From the NCBI GenBank assembly GCA_040382935.1, contig JBEIEP010000001.1, forward strand, positions 1 through 64,000: 64,000 nucleotides of DNA. Direction: 5' to 3'. Shown in pieces: positions 43,745 through 53,340 of this stretch. Position 1 is the stretch's first letter. Each line of letters opens with the position of its first letter. The position numbers and the translations under genes are program-made. This DNA comes from JALQUL01 sp040382935. GTDB taxonomy: Bacteria; Pseudomonadota; Gammaproteobacteria; Burkholderiales; Burkholderiaceae_C. A model generated the notes under the pieces. The model had not been told where the DNA came from. It did no database searches and saw nothing but the letters and a program-made list of their open reading frames with translations.

Positions 43745-44454
43745 TGCACCCCCTGCCGCTGGCGTTGCGCCCAGGCCCCTAAGACGCCCACCAGCGCGTT
43801 GAGCAACAGCACCACGGCAAGTAGTACCACGCCCAGCCCCAACGCCATGGGTAAATCGCCTTTGCTGGTCTCAAGCGCTATAGCCGTGGTCATGACACGG
43901 GTAAAGCCCTCAATATTGCCACCCACCACCATCACCGCACCCACCTCGGATACAGCACGGCTAAATCCCACAATCAGTACCAACAACAAAGCCTCACGCT
44001 TGTCCCAACACAAAATGGTGGCACGCATCCAGGCACCCGCCCCCATGGACCTGAGCTGGTCTTGCGCGTCAGGCCCCGCCTGTTCTATGGTTTGACGGGC
44101 CAAGGCGGTCATCAAAGGCAGCACCAACAAGGCTTGCGCCAGTACCATGGCCTTGACCGAAAACAACCAACCCAAGCCCCCCAAGGGACCGCTGCGCGAT
44201 AGCAGCAAATACACCAGCAAACCCAACACCACTGAGGGAATGGCCAAAAAGGTTTGCAACACCACATTGACCACGGGCTTGAGACGAAAATCGTGGCTGG
44301 CGATCAAGGCCCCCATCGCCAAGGCGGGCAGCGCAGCCAAGGCACAGGCCCAGCCGCTCACCCATAGCGAACGCCCCACCACCGACCACAGGGTGCCGTC
44401 ACCGGTGCCCACCCACATCAGGGCCGTGGTCATGCTGTCTAAGAATGTATTCAT
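43741..44454 (-). CDS. tupB: tungstate ABC transporter permease
   Basis: A 237-residue inner-membrane permease with about five or six spans. The coupling loop is recognisable near residues 157-180 (SRAVSEVGAVMVVGGNIEGF). It is first in the tupB-tupC-tupA operon; all three genes are joined by ATGA overlaps. The 50-bp gap to the divergent regulator holds both promoters, but no clear boxes are seen. Confidence 0.92.
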   Translation of the reverse strand: MNTFLDSMTTALMWVGTGDGTLWSVVGRSLWVSGWACALAALPALAMGALIASHDFRLKPVVNVVLQTFLAIPSVVLGLLVYLLLSRSGPLGGLGWLFSVKAMVLAQALLVLPLMTALARQTIEQAGPDAQDQLRSMGAGAWMRATILCWDKREALLLVLIVGFSRAVSEVGAVMVVGGNIEGFTRVMTTAIALETSKGDLPMALGLGVVLLAVVLLLNALVGVLGAWAQRQRQGVQ

Positions 44455-44504
44455 CTAGTAAGCTATGGTACTGACAAGTCCATTTTTTGCCGATATGAAG
44501 CACT

Positions 44505-45653
44505 ATGCATAGGTTGCGCCTGTCCTACCGCTGGGAGCGGCAAACCAGCACCCCAGCCCACCCAGCAGCCCTTGGCAACCCCATGATGGATGTGTTGCAA
44601 GCGGTGCAAGATTTCGGGTCTATCTCTGGTGCAGCCAGGGGCATGGGCCAGTCCTATCGCCATTTGTGGGGCCAGCTCAAGCGTTGGGAGGCCGAGTTGG
44701 AACGCCCTTTGGTCGTTTGGGAGAAAGGCCAAGCGGCCACCTTAACCGCCTTTGCCAGCAAACTGCTTTGGGCCGAACGTTTGGCCCAGGCGCGCTTTGG
44801 ACCCCAGATCGAATCGCTGCAAAGTGAGTTGCACCGTTGTTTTTCGGTCGCTTTTGATGACAGCATCACGCATTTGGCCCTGTGCGCCAGCCACGACGAG
44901 GGCTTGAGCACCCTGCGCCAGTACACCGCCGACCACCACGGTTTGCATTTGGATATTGCGTTTCAAGGCAGTGTGGACGCTGCCAAAGCCTTGTCTATGG
45001 GCCAAGTGGGTTTGGCAGGTCTGCACCTGCTGCTCACCCCGTCCCCGCAAGCGATTCACGCTTCAACACAGATCCCGGCCGCACAACGGCCCCGGTTGAA
45101 CCAAGGCATTTTTGCACCCCTGCTGAACGAAAAAAGCCACCAACTCATAGGTTTTGCAACGCGGCAACAAGGCTTGCTTGTGGCCAAGGGCAATCCCCAC
45201 GGGATACACAATCTTGACGATGCGTTACTAACCCATTTGCGCTTTGCACCTAGGGCAGTGGGGACCGGCACACACTTGTTGCTACAGGAGTTACTAGAGG
45301 ATTTAGGCTGCCCAGAACCCATCCATTGGCAATCTCGGCCCCCTGAAACCTCGCATGGTGCGGTGGCGCAAGCCATCGCCAGTGGGGTGGCCGATGTGGG
45401 GCTGGGCATAGAGTCGGCGGCACGCGCCAAAGGGCTGGATTTTGTGCCTTTGGTGCAAGAACATTATTTTTTGGTAGCCGACCAAAAAGCCCTGGCCAGC
45501 GCCGCCATGCAAACCTTTTTGCAGGTGCTACGCTCACCCGCCTGCCAAGAGCTGATCAACGCCTTGCCGGGCTACCAAACCTACCATTGCGGCCAGTTGC
45601 TGCCATTGCACGCCACCCTGGGATGGCCTGCATCCGGCTTAAAGAACCCTTAA
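44505..45653 (+). CDS. ModE-like HTH regulator with periplasmic-binding-protein-like domain
   Basis: A 382-residue regulator. Residues 25-95 form a ModE/LysR-type winged helix (AVQDFGSISGAARGMGQSYR, HLWGQLKRWEAELERPLVVW). The rest resembles a substrate-binding fold (ALCASHDEGLSTLRQY, LRFAPRAVGTGTHLLLQELL, GVADVGLGIESAARAKGLDF) of the kind that binds oxyanions. It is divergent from tupBCA, so a tungstate-responsive repressor or activator is likely (inference; classical ModE uses TOBE domains instead). The 3' end overlaps parC on the other strand by 15 bp. Confidence 0.85.
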   Translation: MHRLRLSYRWERQTSTPAHPAALGNPMMDVLQAVQDFGSISGAARGMGQSYRHLWGQLKRWEAELERPLVVWEKGQAATLTAFASKLLWAERLAQARFGPQIESLQSELHRCFSVAFDDSITHLALCASHDEGLSTLRQYTADHHGLHLDIAFQGSVDAAKALSMGQVGLAGLHLLLTPSPQAIHASTQIPAAQRPRLNQGIFAPLLNEKSHQLIGFATRQQGLLVAKGNPHGIHNLDDALLTHLRFAPRAVGTGTHLLLQELLEDLGCPEPIHWQSRPPETSHGAVAQAIASGVADVGLGIESAARAKGLDFVPLVQEHYFLVADQKALASAAMQTFLQVLRSPACQELINALPGYQTYHCGQLLPLHATLGWPASGLKNP

Positions 45654-48017
45654 TACCGTGTGCGGTTTGAAACCAAAATCCGCCGCTTTGCCCTTGCGCG
45701 CACGCTTGCCCAAAGCGTTGTTAAGGGATCGAATCTCTAGCGTTTCTTCGCGTTCTTTGCCACCACGGCCTATGCCCAGTATCTGAATGCTGCGCGAGTA
45801 GGGGGTGGCACCGGCCAAGGTGTCTTTGCCTTCCAAGTCCAACAACATCAACCCACGCCCGCCTGAGGGCATTTCACGCAGCTCAGACACCTCAAAAGTG
45901 AGCAGGCGCCCCAGTGTTGACGCCGCGGCCACAAAGCTTGCCGTCACCATATCACCCGTGGGTAAACCGATAAGGCCGGGGCGGCAAATCGATTCACCTT
46001 CTGCGCAATTGATAAAGGACTTGCCCGCCTTGAGTCGGGTGGTCATGTTCTCTACGGACGCGATAAATCCGTACCCCCCCGAACTGGACAGCAAAAGTTT
46101 GGCGCCCGGTGGCCCCGCAAAATAATGCGAAATGGCGGTGCCTGGCTCCACCTCGACCAAGGTACTCACGGGCTGGCCGTCGCCGCGGCCGCTGGGCAGT
46201 GCCGCCACCGGCACTGAATACACGCGCCCCGTATTGCCAAACATCAGCAAGGTATCCACCGTTCGGCAGGCGAAGGTTCCGTACAAAGCATCTCCGGGCT
46301 TAAAGGTAAAACTCTCGGGCAAATGACCATGCCCCGTGCGCGCCCGCACCCATCCTTTTTCACTAATCACCACGGTCACCGGCTCATCGACCACTTTGAC
46401 CTCGGTGGCCACCCTCTTTTCTGCCTGAATTAGGGTGCGTCTGTCATCGGCAAACGCTTTGGCGTCCTGCTCGATTTCGCGCAGCATTAAGCGATTGAGC
46501 GCCGCCGGGCTATTAAGGACTTCCTCCAGGCGGGATTGCTCTTTCAACAGGGCATCGAGTTCCTGTTGTATGCGGATGGTCTCCAACCGCGCCAATTGCC
46601 GAAGGCGTATTTCAAGAATGTCCTCGGCCTGACGGTCAGAAAGAGAAAATCGTTCGATCAAGGCCACTTTGGGGTCGTCCGACCCCCGGATGATGGCAAT
46701 GACCTCATCAATATGCAGCAATACCAGAAGCCGCCCCTCCAACACATGAATGCGCTCCAATACCTTGTCAAGGCTGTGGCGGGTGCGCTTTCCGATGGTT
46801 TCACGACGAAATGCAATCCATTCGCTAAACAACTGCCGCAATGACTTTTGTGCCGGCTTTCCGTCTAAGCCCACCACCGTCAAGTTGATGGGGGCAGTGG
46901 TTTCTAAGCTGGTGTGGGCCAGTAGCGCATGGATAAGCTCTTGTTGTTCTATGCGGCTGCTCTTGGGCTCAAACACCAAACGTACGGGATCGCTCTTGCC
47001 CGACTCGTCGCGTACGCCGTCCAGCACCGCGAGCACGCTGGCCTTGAGTTGTAGCTGTTCGCTGGTCAGGGCCTTTTTGCCAGTCTTCACTTTTGGGTTG
47101 GTGATTTCTTCGATTTCTTCCAGCACCCTTTGGCTGCTCACGTTAGGTGGCAATTCGGTCACCACCAACTGCCATTGGCCGCGCGCCAAGTCTTCTATCT
47201 TCCAGCGCGCCCTCACCTTTAGGCTACCGCGCCCGCTGCGGTAGGTATCGGCGATCTCTGTGGCGTTGCTGATAATCTGGCCGCCACCCGGGTAGTCCGG
47301 GCCTGGCACCAGCGCGAACAAGTCGGCATCACTCAGGCGCGGGTCTTTAATTAGGGCGACGCAGGCGTTGGCGATTTCGCGCAAGTTGTGGCTGGGAATC
47401 TCAGTGGCCATGCCCACTGCAATGCCACTTGCACCGTTTAACAAAGTAAAAGGCAGGCGGGCCGGTAAGCGGGCGGGCTCCTCGGTCGAGCCATCGTAAT
47501 TGGCGATGAAGGGCACCGTGCCTTGGTCGATCTCATCGAGCAGCAATGTGGTGATTTTGGCCAGCCGTGCCTCGGTATAGCGCATGGCTGCCGCGCCGTC
47601 GCCATCGCGTGATCCAAAGTTGCCTTGTCCATCCACCAGCGGGTAGCGCTGAGAAAAGTTTTGCGCCATACGAACCAAGGCGTCATAGGCGGCTTGGTCG
47701 CCGTGGGGATGAAAGCGACCCAACACGTCACCCACCACCCGCGCACTTTTGACGGGTTTGGCCCCTGAAGCGCTATTGGAACCCGCAAAGCCAAGCCCCA
47801 TGCGGTGCATGCTGTACAAAATGCGTCGCTGCACCGGCTTTTGCCCATCGGTATCGTCCGGTAGTGCCCGCCCTTTCACAACGCTTAGCGCGTATTCCAA
47901 ATAGGCGCGCTGGGCAAAATCACCCAGTGATGCATCTGCGTCATCACCCCCCGGCTTCAAGGTATCAATCGCCCTAGTAACAGTAAGGGGCTGGGTATCT
48001 TCTGGCGTCTGGGTCAT
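45639..48017 (-). CDS. parC: DNA topoisomerase IV subunit A
   Basis: A 792-residue ParC from ATG 48017 (MTQTPEDTQPL); a TTG at 48032 is less likely. It has the QRRILYSMHRMGL segment near residue 65, the quinolone-region VVGDVLGRFHPHGDQAAYDA near 93-112 and catalytic Tyr in AAMRYTEARL near 130-139. A C-terminal beta-pinwheel closes the protein. With ParE it separates replicated chromosomes. The lytic transglycosylase gene lies between parE and parC on the same strand. Confidence 0.96.
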   Translation of the reverse strand: MTQTPEDTQPLTVTRAIDTLKPGGDDADASLGDFAQRAYLEYALSVVKGRALPDDTDGQKPVQRRILYSMHRMGLGFAGSNSASGAKPVKSARVVGDVLGRFHPHGDQAAYDALVRMAQNFSQRYPLVDGQGNFGSRDGDGAAAMRYTEARLAKITTLLLDEIDQGTVPFIANYDGSTEEPARLPARLPFTLLNGASGIAVGMATEIPSHNLREIANACVALIKDPRLSDADLFALVPGPDYPGGGQIISNATEIADTYRSGRGSLKVRARWKIEDLARGQWQLVVTELPPNVSSQRVLEEIEEITNPKVKTGKKALTSEQLQLKASVLAVLDGVRDESGKSDPVRLVFEPKSSRIEQQELIHALLAHTSLETTAPINLTVVGLDGKPAQKSLRQLFSEWIAFRRETIGKRTRHSLDKVLERIHVLEGRLLVLLHIDEVIAIIRGSDDPKVALIERFSLSDRQAEDILEIRLRQLARLETIRIQQELDALLKEQSRLEEVLNSPAALNRLMLREIEQDAKAFADDRRTLIQAEKRVATEVKVVDEPVTVVISEKGWVRARTGHGHLPESFTFKPGDALYGTFACRTVDTLLMFGNTGRVYSVPVAALPSGRGDGQPVSTLVEVEPGTAISHYFAGPPGAKLLLSSSGGYGFIASVENMTTRLKAGKSFINCAEGESICRPGLIGLPTGDMVTASFVAAASTLGRLLTFEVSELREMPSGGRGLMLLDLEGKDTLAGATPYSRSIQILGIGRGGKEREETLEIRSLNNALGKRARKGKAADFGFKPHTVLRVL

Positions 48018-48079
48018 GGCGTGGACAATCAAGAGCTATTAAAGAAAATGCATTGCGAAAAAGGGTGTCAAAAATAGGC

Positions 48080-48982
48080 TTACAACCTACCGCCTCCATC
48101 GGGGTAGGCAGGTTTAGGCAGTAACAGCGTACTGGCTTGTAGCGTCAACGGCGGCACCATATTGTTTCGGCCCGGTAAAGCGCCCGGTACCATCATGGGC
48201 GCCGTAGTGCTTTGATTCAAGGTCGTTACTTGGGCCGCTACTTGGACCACAGGTGGCGCAACATTGCCCTTTAACACCCGGTGCAGTTGCGTTACCGTTT
48301 TAACGTAATTTTGGGTCTCTGGAAAGTTTGGAATTTTTCCACCCGCCTTAGCCACCGCGCCCTCGCCTGCGTTGTAAGCGGCCAGGGCCAACTCGGGCTG
48401 ACCTGCATAAAGGTTTTGAAGATAACGCAGGTAACGGGTACCTGTTTCAATATTGATTGCAGGGTCGGTCAACAATGCAGCAAGGGACTGGCCCTGGCGA
48501 CCATTGACCCCAAAGCGTTGCGCTGTGGCCGGCATGAGTTGCATCAGGCCCACAGCACCCTTGGGGGATACGGCCTTGCGATCAAATCCTGATTCGGTCA
48601 CGATCAACGCCAACAAGAGGTGCAGGTCTAAGCCATGGCGTCGCGCCGCCTCAACCAGGTACGGCATAGACACCCGGTAATCTGGCGACTTTTCTATCAG
48701 GGCCATCAGTCGCACAGCACCCATGTCCGGGGGGGGTTCGACGGGTTGGTAATTCGCAGTAGGTTCTTTGGGCGCAGGCGCCACCACGTTTATGGTCGGG
48801 TCTAGCCGCGCAAACAATTGGTAGCGTTCATCCAGTGGCTCGGTGGCGAAATGGGCCACCCCTTTTTCATCCACAAACGCCCAAATGTCAGCCCAGCACA
48901 GGCTGTGTCCGCCTAACGCAAAGCTTAGCGCCCCAAGAAACCCTCTGCAATTACGGGCCAAAACCCGGTGCCAGATGGACAT
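48080..48982 (-). CDS. lytic transglycosylase with N-terminal DUF4124-like segment
   Basis: A 300-residue exported protein starting at ATG 48982 (MSIWHRVLARN), whose start overlaps the parE stop as TGATG. A signal segment (GFLGALSFALGGHSLCWA) precedes the DUF4124-like strand IWAFVDEKGVAHFATEPL. The SLT domain has LLALIVTESGFDRKAVSPKG near residues 124-143 (catalytic Glu) and VGLMQLMPATAQRFGV, then LALAAYNAGEGAV. The C-terminal tail is low in complexity. It remodels peptidoglycan; the parE-SLT-parC order is common in Burkholderiales. Confidence 0.9.
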   Translation of the reverse strand: MSIWHRVLARNCRGFLGALSFALGGHSLCWADIWAFVDEKGVAHFATEPLDERYQLFARLDPTINVVAPAPKEPTANYQPVEPPPDMGAVRLMALIEKSPDYRVSMPYLVEAARRHGLDLHLLLALIVTESGFDRKAVSPKGAVGLMQLMPATAQRFGVNGRQGQSLAALLTDPAINIETGTRYLRYLQNLYAGQPELALAAYNAGEGAVAKAGGKIPNFPETQNYVKTVTQLHRVLKGNVAPPVVQVAAQVTTLNQSTTAPMMVPGALPGRNNMVPPLTLQASTLLLPKPAYPDGGGRL

Positions 48983-50949
48983 CACACGTCAAGCGCCACG
49001 GCATCCCCGTGGACTTCCATCAGGTCACGCCTCGCGGCCGCTTCGCCTTTGCCCATCAACTGGGTCATGCACGCGCTGGTCTGGTCAAAATCAAGGCGTC
49101 CCAACTGCATCATTTGCAAGCGACGGGTATCGGGATTGAGTGTGGTTTCCCAAAGCTGCTCCGCGCTCATTTCGCCCAGTCCCTTGAAGCGGCTAATGGT
49201 CCAGCTGTTTTCCTTAACCCCCTCCTTGCGCATCTTGTCCAAAATGGCGCCAAGTTCGCCCTCGTCCAGTGCGTAATTTTTGGAGGCCGGTTTTTTGCCA
49301 CGGGCCGGCATATCGACGCGGTACAAAGGCGGCCGGGCCACGTACAAATGCCCTGTCTCAATTACTTTTGGAAAATGCCGAAAGAACAGGGTGAGTAGCA
49401 ACACTTGGATGTGAGAGCCGTCAACGTCAGCGTCACTCAGGATACAAATTTTGCCGTAGCGCAGACCGCTCAGATCGACCGGGTCTGTTGGGCCGTGTGG
49501 GTCCACGCCTATGGCTACCGCAATGTCATGAATCTCATTGTTGGCAAACAATCGGTCACGTTCCACTTCCCAAGTATTGAGCACTTTGCCGCGCAATGGC
49601 AATACGGCTTGGGTTTCTTTGTTGCGCCCCATTTTGGCGCTACCACCCGCCGAATCACCCTCCACCAAAAAAACCTCATTGATTGAAATGTCTCGGCTTT
49701 CGCAATCGGTGAGCTTGCCGGGTAATACCGCTACGCCAGAGCCCTTGCGCTTTTCAACTTTCTGCCCCGCCTTTTGCCGTTGTTGCGCCGCACGAATCGC
49801 AAGCTCTGCCAAGCGCTTGCCATACTCCACGTGCTGGTTAAGCCACAACTCCAAATTAGGCTTAATCTGGTTAGAGACTAGGCGCACGGCATCGCGTGAG
49901 TTCAACCGCTCTTTGATTTGCCCCTGAAACTGCGGATCTAGCACTTTGGCCGACAACACAAAATTGGCGCGTGCAAACACGTCCTCGGGCATGAGGCGTA
50001 CTCCTTTGGGTAGCAAGGAGTGGATTTCAATAAAATTTTTGACCGCCTGAAACACGCCATCACGCAAACCGCTATCGTGTGTGCCACCCGCCGTGGTGGG
50101 GATAAGATTGACGAAACTTTCGCGCAACAATGCCCCTTCTTCGGTAAAGGCTATCGCCCATTGGGCACCTTCACCTTGTACAAATTGGTCATCGTTCTCA
50201 CCGGCGTAGCCTTCACCACAAAACATAGGAACGACAGGATCTTGCACCAACGCCTGTTGCAAATAGTCTTGCAGACCGCCTTTGTACACCCAGGAGTGGT
50301 TTTCCTTGGTTTTTTCAACATTGAGCTGAACCGTAACGCCCGGCATAAGAACGGCTTTAGACCGCAGCAGATGGATCAACTCGGGTAGAGGCAACAGGGG
50401 CGAATCAAAGAAGCCGGGGTCCGGCCACACTCGTACCAGCGTGCCGGTTTTTCGGTCAGGTTCGGGGCTGGGTTCGATGACCAGGGGGTCTTTCACATCA
50501 CCCGACTCAAACGCGATGCGGGCCGTTTTGCCCTCACGCGTCGACTTCACTTCTAGCCTGGTTGCTAGCGCATTGGTCACGCTCACCCCCACCCCATGCA
50601 GTCCGCCAGAAAAACTATAGGCTCCACCACTGCCCTTGTCAAATTTACCGCCTGCGTGCAGTTGGGTAAAAACCAACTCAATGACCGGCGCGTTTTCGGT
50701 GGGGTGCATACCAAAAGGTATGCCGCGGCCGTCATCCTCTACACTTACCGAGCCGTCTAGGTGAACCCATACCTTTATTTTTTTACCAAATCCGGCCAGC
50801 GCTTCGTCTGCCGCGTTGTCAATGACCTCTTGAACCACGTGTAGGGGGTTGTCGGTACGGGTATACATTCCTGGCCGTTGACGCACAGGCTCCAACCCTT
50901 TAAGTATGCGGATGGAGTTTTCAGAATAGGTGTTTGTTTTGATGACCAT
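48982..50949 (-). CDS. parE: DNA topoisomerase IV subunit B
   Basis: A 655-residue GHKL ATPase. It shows the ATP site EVIDNAADEALAGFG near residues 41-55 and DDGRGIPFGMHP near 73. SGGLHGVGVSVTNALA near 113 and the TOPRIM motif LVEGDSAGGSAKMGRNKETQ near 428-447 follow. It starts at ATG 50949. The upstream 50950-51236 holds no gene that I can support. Confidence 0.96.
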   Translation of the reverse strand: MVIKTNTYSENSIRILKGLEPVRQRPGMYTRTDNPLHVVQEVIDNAADEALAGFGKKIKVWVHLDGSVSVEDDGRGIPFGMHPTENAPVIELVFTQLHAGGKFDKGSGGAYSFSGGLHGVGVSVTNALATRLEVKSTREGKTARIAFESGDVKDPLVIEPSPEPDRKTGTLVRVWPDPGFFDSPLLPLPELIHLLRSKAVLMPGVTVQLNVEKTKENHSWVYKGGLQDYLQQALVQDPVVPMFCGEGYAGENDDQFVQGEGAQWAIAFTEEGALLRESFVNLIPTTAGGTHDSGLRDGVFQAVKNFIEIHSLLPKGVRLMPEDVFARANFVLSAKVLDPQFQGQIKERLNSRDAVRLVSNQIKPNLELWLNQHVEYGKRLAELAIRAAQQRQKAGQKVEKRKGSGVAVLPGKLTDCESRDISINEVFLVEGDSAGGSAKMGRNKETQAVLPLRGKVLNTWEVERDRLFANNEIHDIAVAIGVDPHGPTDPVDLSGLRYGKICILSDADVDGSHIQVLLLTLFFRHFPKVIETGHLYVARPPLYRVDMPARGKKPASKNYALDEGELGAILDKMRKEGVKENSWTISRFKGLGEMSAEQLWETTLNPDTRRLQMMQLGRLDFDQTSACMTQLMGKGEAAARRDLMEVHGDAVALDV

Positions 50950-51236
50950 AGACGGGCATTCTAGTAGGATTAGTCACGACAACTGTATACATTACCAGTG
51001 TTTTGAACCAAGGCCTTGTATTCAAGCGTCGCAGAACCGATTGAAGTACAGACCGATACCTCCCTTTCCTGCGCTCGGGCACCCCTTGGGTGGCCCAAAC
51101 CTTCGAAAATTTCAATTAACAACCAGATACGCGATAGAATAACCTCAGCTCAGCGGCGGCTTAAGTCCGAACAGGGTTGACCCGGTTCGATCCCATTTTC
51201 CGCTTTGAAATTCAACCTCGCATTTGGGAGTTTAAG

Positions 51237-51878
51237 ATGACATTTACCAAGAAAATTACACTGGCTGTATTGATGCTGGCTGCCCTGCAAGGCGCGACCA
51301 TCGCTGGCGAAAGTGGCACCGTTTATTCTATGCTTAGCACCAACGGCGTAGGTCTTGGGTATGCAAAATCAATCGATAAGGACTTTGCACTGCGCGGGCA
51401 AATCAATGCACTGCCAAAAACGAGTTACAGCGGCAACGTGGGTGACTTCGGAAGCAATAGCTCCCTAAAGGTTGACGCATCATGGCGCTCTGTGCAACTG
51501 TTAGCCGATTGGTACCCTACCGCCTCTGGATTGCGTCTATCCGCCGGTGCGATGGCCAATCGAAACAAAATAACCATTGCCGGGGCAGGCACTATCAACG
51601 GAGTTGCCGCAACCGTTAACTCTGAAATCAAAATGTGCTGCGCAAGTCTCGCTCCTTATGTGGGCATTGGATATTCCACTCGTCCTAAAGACGCCAGCGG
51701 TTGGGGGCTGGTGATAGATGTCGGTATAGTGCGCCAAGACCCGAAAGCCACTTTGACTACTACCACCCCAGGTGTCACGGCGGCTGACATTGCTGTTCAA
51801 AAGCAAAAAATAGACGATGCGATCAAGCGCCTCAGAAATTACCCCGTGATTGGCATTGGTGTGAGCTACGCCTTTTAA
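51237..51878 (+). CDS. outer-membrane beta-barrel-like protein, exported
   Basis: A 213-residue protein from ATG 51237 with GGGAG upstream; an in-frame extension to 51177 lacks support. A signal peptide (KKITLAVLMLAALQGATIAG) is present. The rest alternates polar and hydrophobic residues (VGLGYAKSIDKDFALRGQI, VQLLADWYPTASGLRLSAGA, YVGIGYSTRPKDASGWGLV) and ends in the aromatic YAF typical of barrel proteins. Two Cys (KMCCAS) are unusual. Function unknown. A terminator follows directly. Confidence 0.8.
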   Translation: MTFTKKITLAVLMLAALQGATIAGESGTVYSMLSTNGVGLGYAKSIDKDFALRGQINALPKTSYSGNVGDFGSNSSLKVDASWRSVQLLADWYPTASGLRLSAGAMANRNKITIAGAGTINGVAATVNSEIKMCCASLAPYVGIGYSTRPKDASGWGLVIDVGIVRQDPKATLTTTTPGVTAADIAVQKQKIDDAIKRLRNYPVIGIGVSYAF

Positions 51879-51899
51879 GCGCTACGCACCTATCACCCG

Positions 51900-51934
51900 T
51901 GCCTGCGTGCAAAGCGACGCAGGCATTTTTTTTG
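51900..51934 (+). terminator. intrinsic terminator after the beta-barrel gene
   Basis: Perfect 9-bp stem TGCCTGCGT (51900-51908) / ACGCAGGCA (51917-51925) with an 8-nt loop GCAAAGCG and a T-run to about 51933. Confidence 0.9.
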
Positions 51935-51960
51935 TGGGTCTAAAAGGCTATAGTTAAGCG

Positions 51961-53175
51961 ATGCAAAATGCAACATCTCGCCTGTCACCACTTCAAATCT
52001 TAGTATGTGGGGCGCTGGTCGTTACCCTTTCCATGGGCATTCGCCACGGTTTTGGTTTGTGGCTTACACCAATTACGCAAGACCAGGGCTGGACCAGGCA
52101 AAATTTTTCATTTGCTATTGCGATGCAAAACCTTACTTGGGGTTTTTGTGGCATTTTTGCCGGAATGCTGGCTGACCGCTTTGGTGCTTTGCGGGTCATT
52201 ATTGGTGGGGCGGTCTTGTACGCGTTGGGGCTTTTTGGCATGGCCCACGCGACCACACCCTTTAGTTTCACTGTGTTTGCGGGCGTGCTGATTGGTGCCG
52301 CTCAGGCGGGCACTACCTATGCCGTGATTTATGGGATTATTGGGCGCAACATCCCTGCCGAGCGGCGTTCCTGGGCGATGGGCGTGGCCGCTGCGGCGGG
52401 GTCGTTCGGACAGTTTCTGATGGTCCCAACCGAGGGGTTTCTGATCTCATCGCTGGGTTGGCAGCAAGCCTTGGTGGTGCTGGCCTGTGCCTCACTGCTG
52501 ATTGTTCCGTTGGCGTTTGGACTGCGAGAGCCAAATTTTGCTGCTGGACAGGCGCCAAGAAGGAATCAAAGCATCATGCAGGCTATGCGTGAGGCGATGA
52601 GTATTCCAAGTTTCCAACTGCTCATGGCCGGATACTTTGTATGCGGCTTCCAAGTGGTGTTTATTGGGGTACACCTGCCCAGTTACCTCAAGGACAATAG
52701 TATGTCGCCCAGCGTGGCCAATTACGCCTTGGCCTTGATCGGTTTGTTCAACGTATTTGGAACCTATATCGCCGGCGCACTAGGGCAAAAATTAGCCAAA
52801 CGTAAAATATTGGCTTTTATCTACTTCGCGCGGTCCGTCACCATCGCCGTCTTTTTGTTTGCACCTCTTTCACCACTGAGTGTCTATTTGTTCGCCAGCG
52901 TGATGGGGCTGTTGTGGCTTTCGACGATACCGCCCACCAATGCGGTGGTGGCCCAGATATTTGGCGTAGAACATTTGTCCATGCTTAGCGGGTTTGTTTT
53001 TTTCAGCCACCAGATTGGCTCCTTTGTGGGCGTTTGGTTAGGGGGTTATTTGTACGACAAAACATCAAGCTACGATGTGGTCTGGTTGATCGCGATCGCA
53101 TTGGGTGTGTTCGCAGCCTTGGCCAATCTGCCTATTAATGAGTCACCTTTGCAGCGCAAAGCCCAGACTGCTTGA
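51961..53175 (+). CDS. MFS transporter
   Basis: A 404-residue major-facilitator protein with twelve predicted spans. The first-half signature GMLADRFGALRVIIGG is near residues 62-77; AGALGQKLAKRKILAF is the corresponding loop in half two. It resembles the OFA/monocarboxylate branch, but the substrate cannot be read. Its 3' end is 3 bp from the small membrane ORF, which may be co-translated. Confidence 0.87.
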   Translation: MQNATSRLSPLQILVCGALVVTLSMGIRHGFGLWLTPITQDQGWTRQNFSFAIAMQNLTWGFCGIFAGMLADRFGALRVIIGGAVLYALGLFGMAHATTPFSFTVFAGVLIGAAQAGTTYAVIYGIIGRNIPAERRSWAMGVAAAAGSFGQFLMVPTEGFLISSLGWQQALVVLACASLLIVPLAFGLREPNFAAGQAPRRNQSIMQAMREAMSIPSFQLLMAGYFVCGFQVVFIGVHLPSYLKDNSMSPSVANYALALIGLFNVFGTYIAGALGQKLAKRKILAFIYFARSVTIAVFLFAPLSPLSVYLFASVMGLLWLSTIPPTNAVVAQIFGVEHLSMLSGFVFFSHQIGSFVGVWLGGYLYDKTSSYDVVWLIAIALGVFAALANLPINESPLQRKAQTA

Positions 53176-53178
53176 TCC

Positions 53179-53340
53179 ATGTCATTTGTAGAACGTCATG
53201 TTTTGCGTGTTATCACTCGACCCTACCTCAGATGGGTTGCGTTGGTCGTTGCGTCGCTTGTCTTGTTCTTGGTGTTTCAGATGTACCAGCACGCGGATTT
53301 TGTAGTGATGATGGGTCAGATGATTTGGACCTGTTTTTGA
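53179..53340 (+). CDS. 53-residue small membrane protein
   Basis: A short ORF from ATG 53179 (MSFVERHVLRVITRPYLRWV) to TGA 53338-53340. It has one strong membrane span (ALVVASLVLFLVFQMY) after a basic N-terminus. Its stop overlaps the methyltransferase start as TGATG, which is strong support for a real, coupled gene. It lies 3 bp after the MFS stop. Function unknown. A longer frame read through it from 53172 would be an N-terminal extension of the methyltransferase and is rejected. Confidence 0.7.
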   Translation: MSFVERHVLRVITRPYLRWVALVVASLVLFLVFQMYQHADFVVMMGQMIWTCF

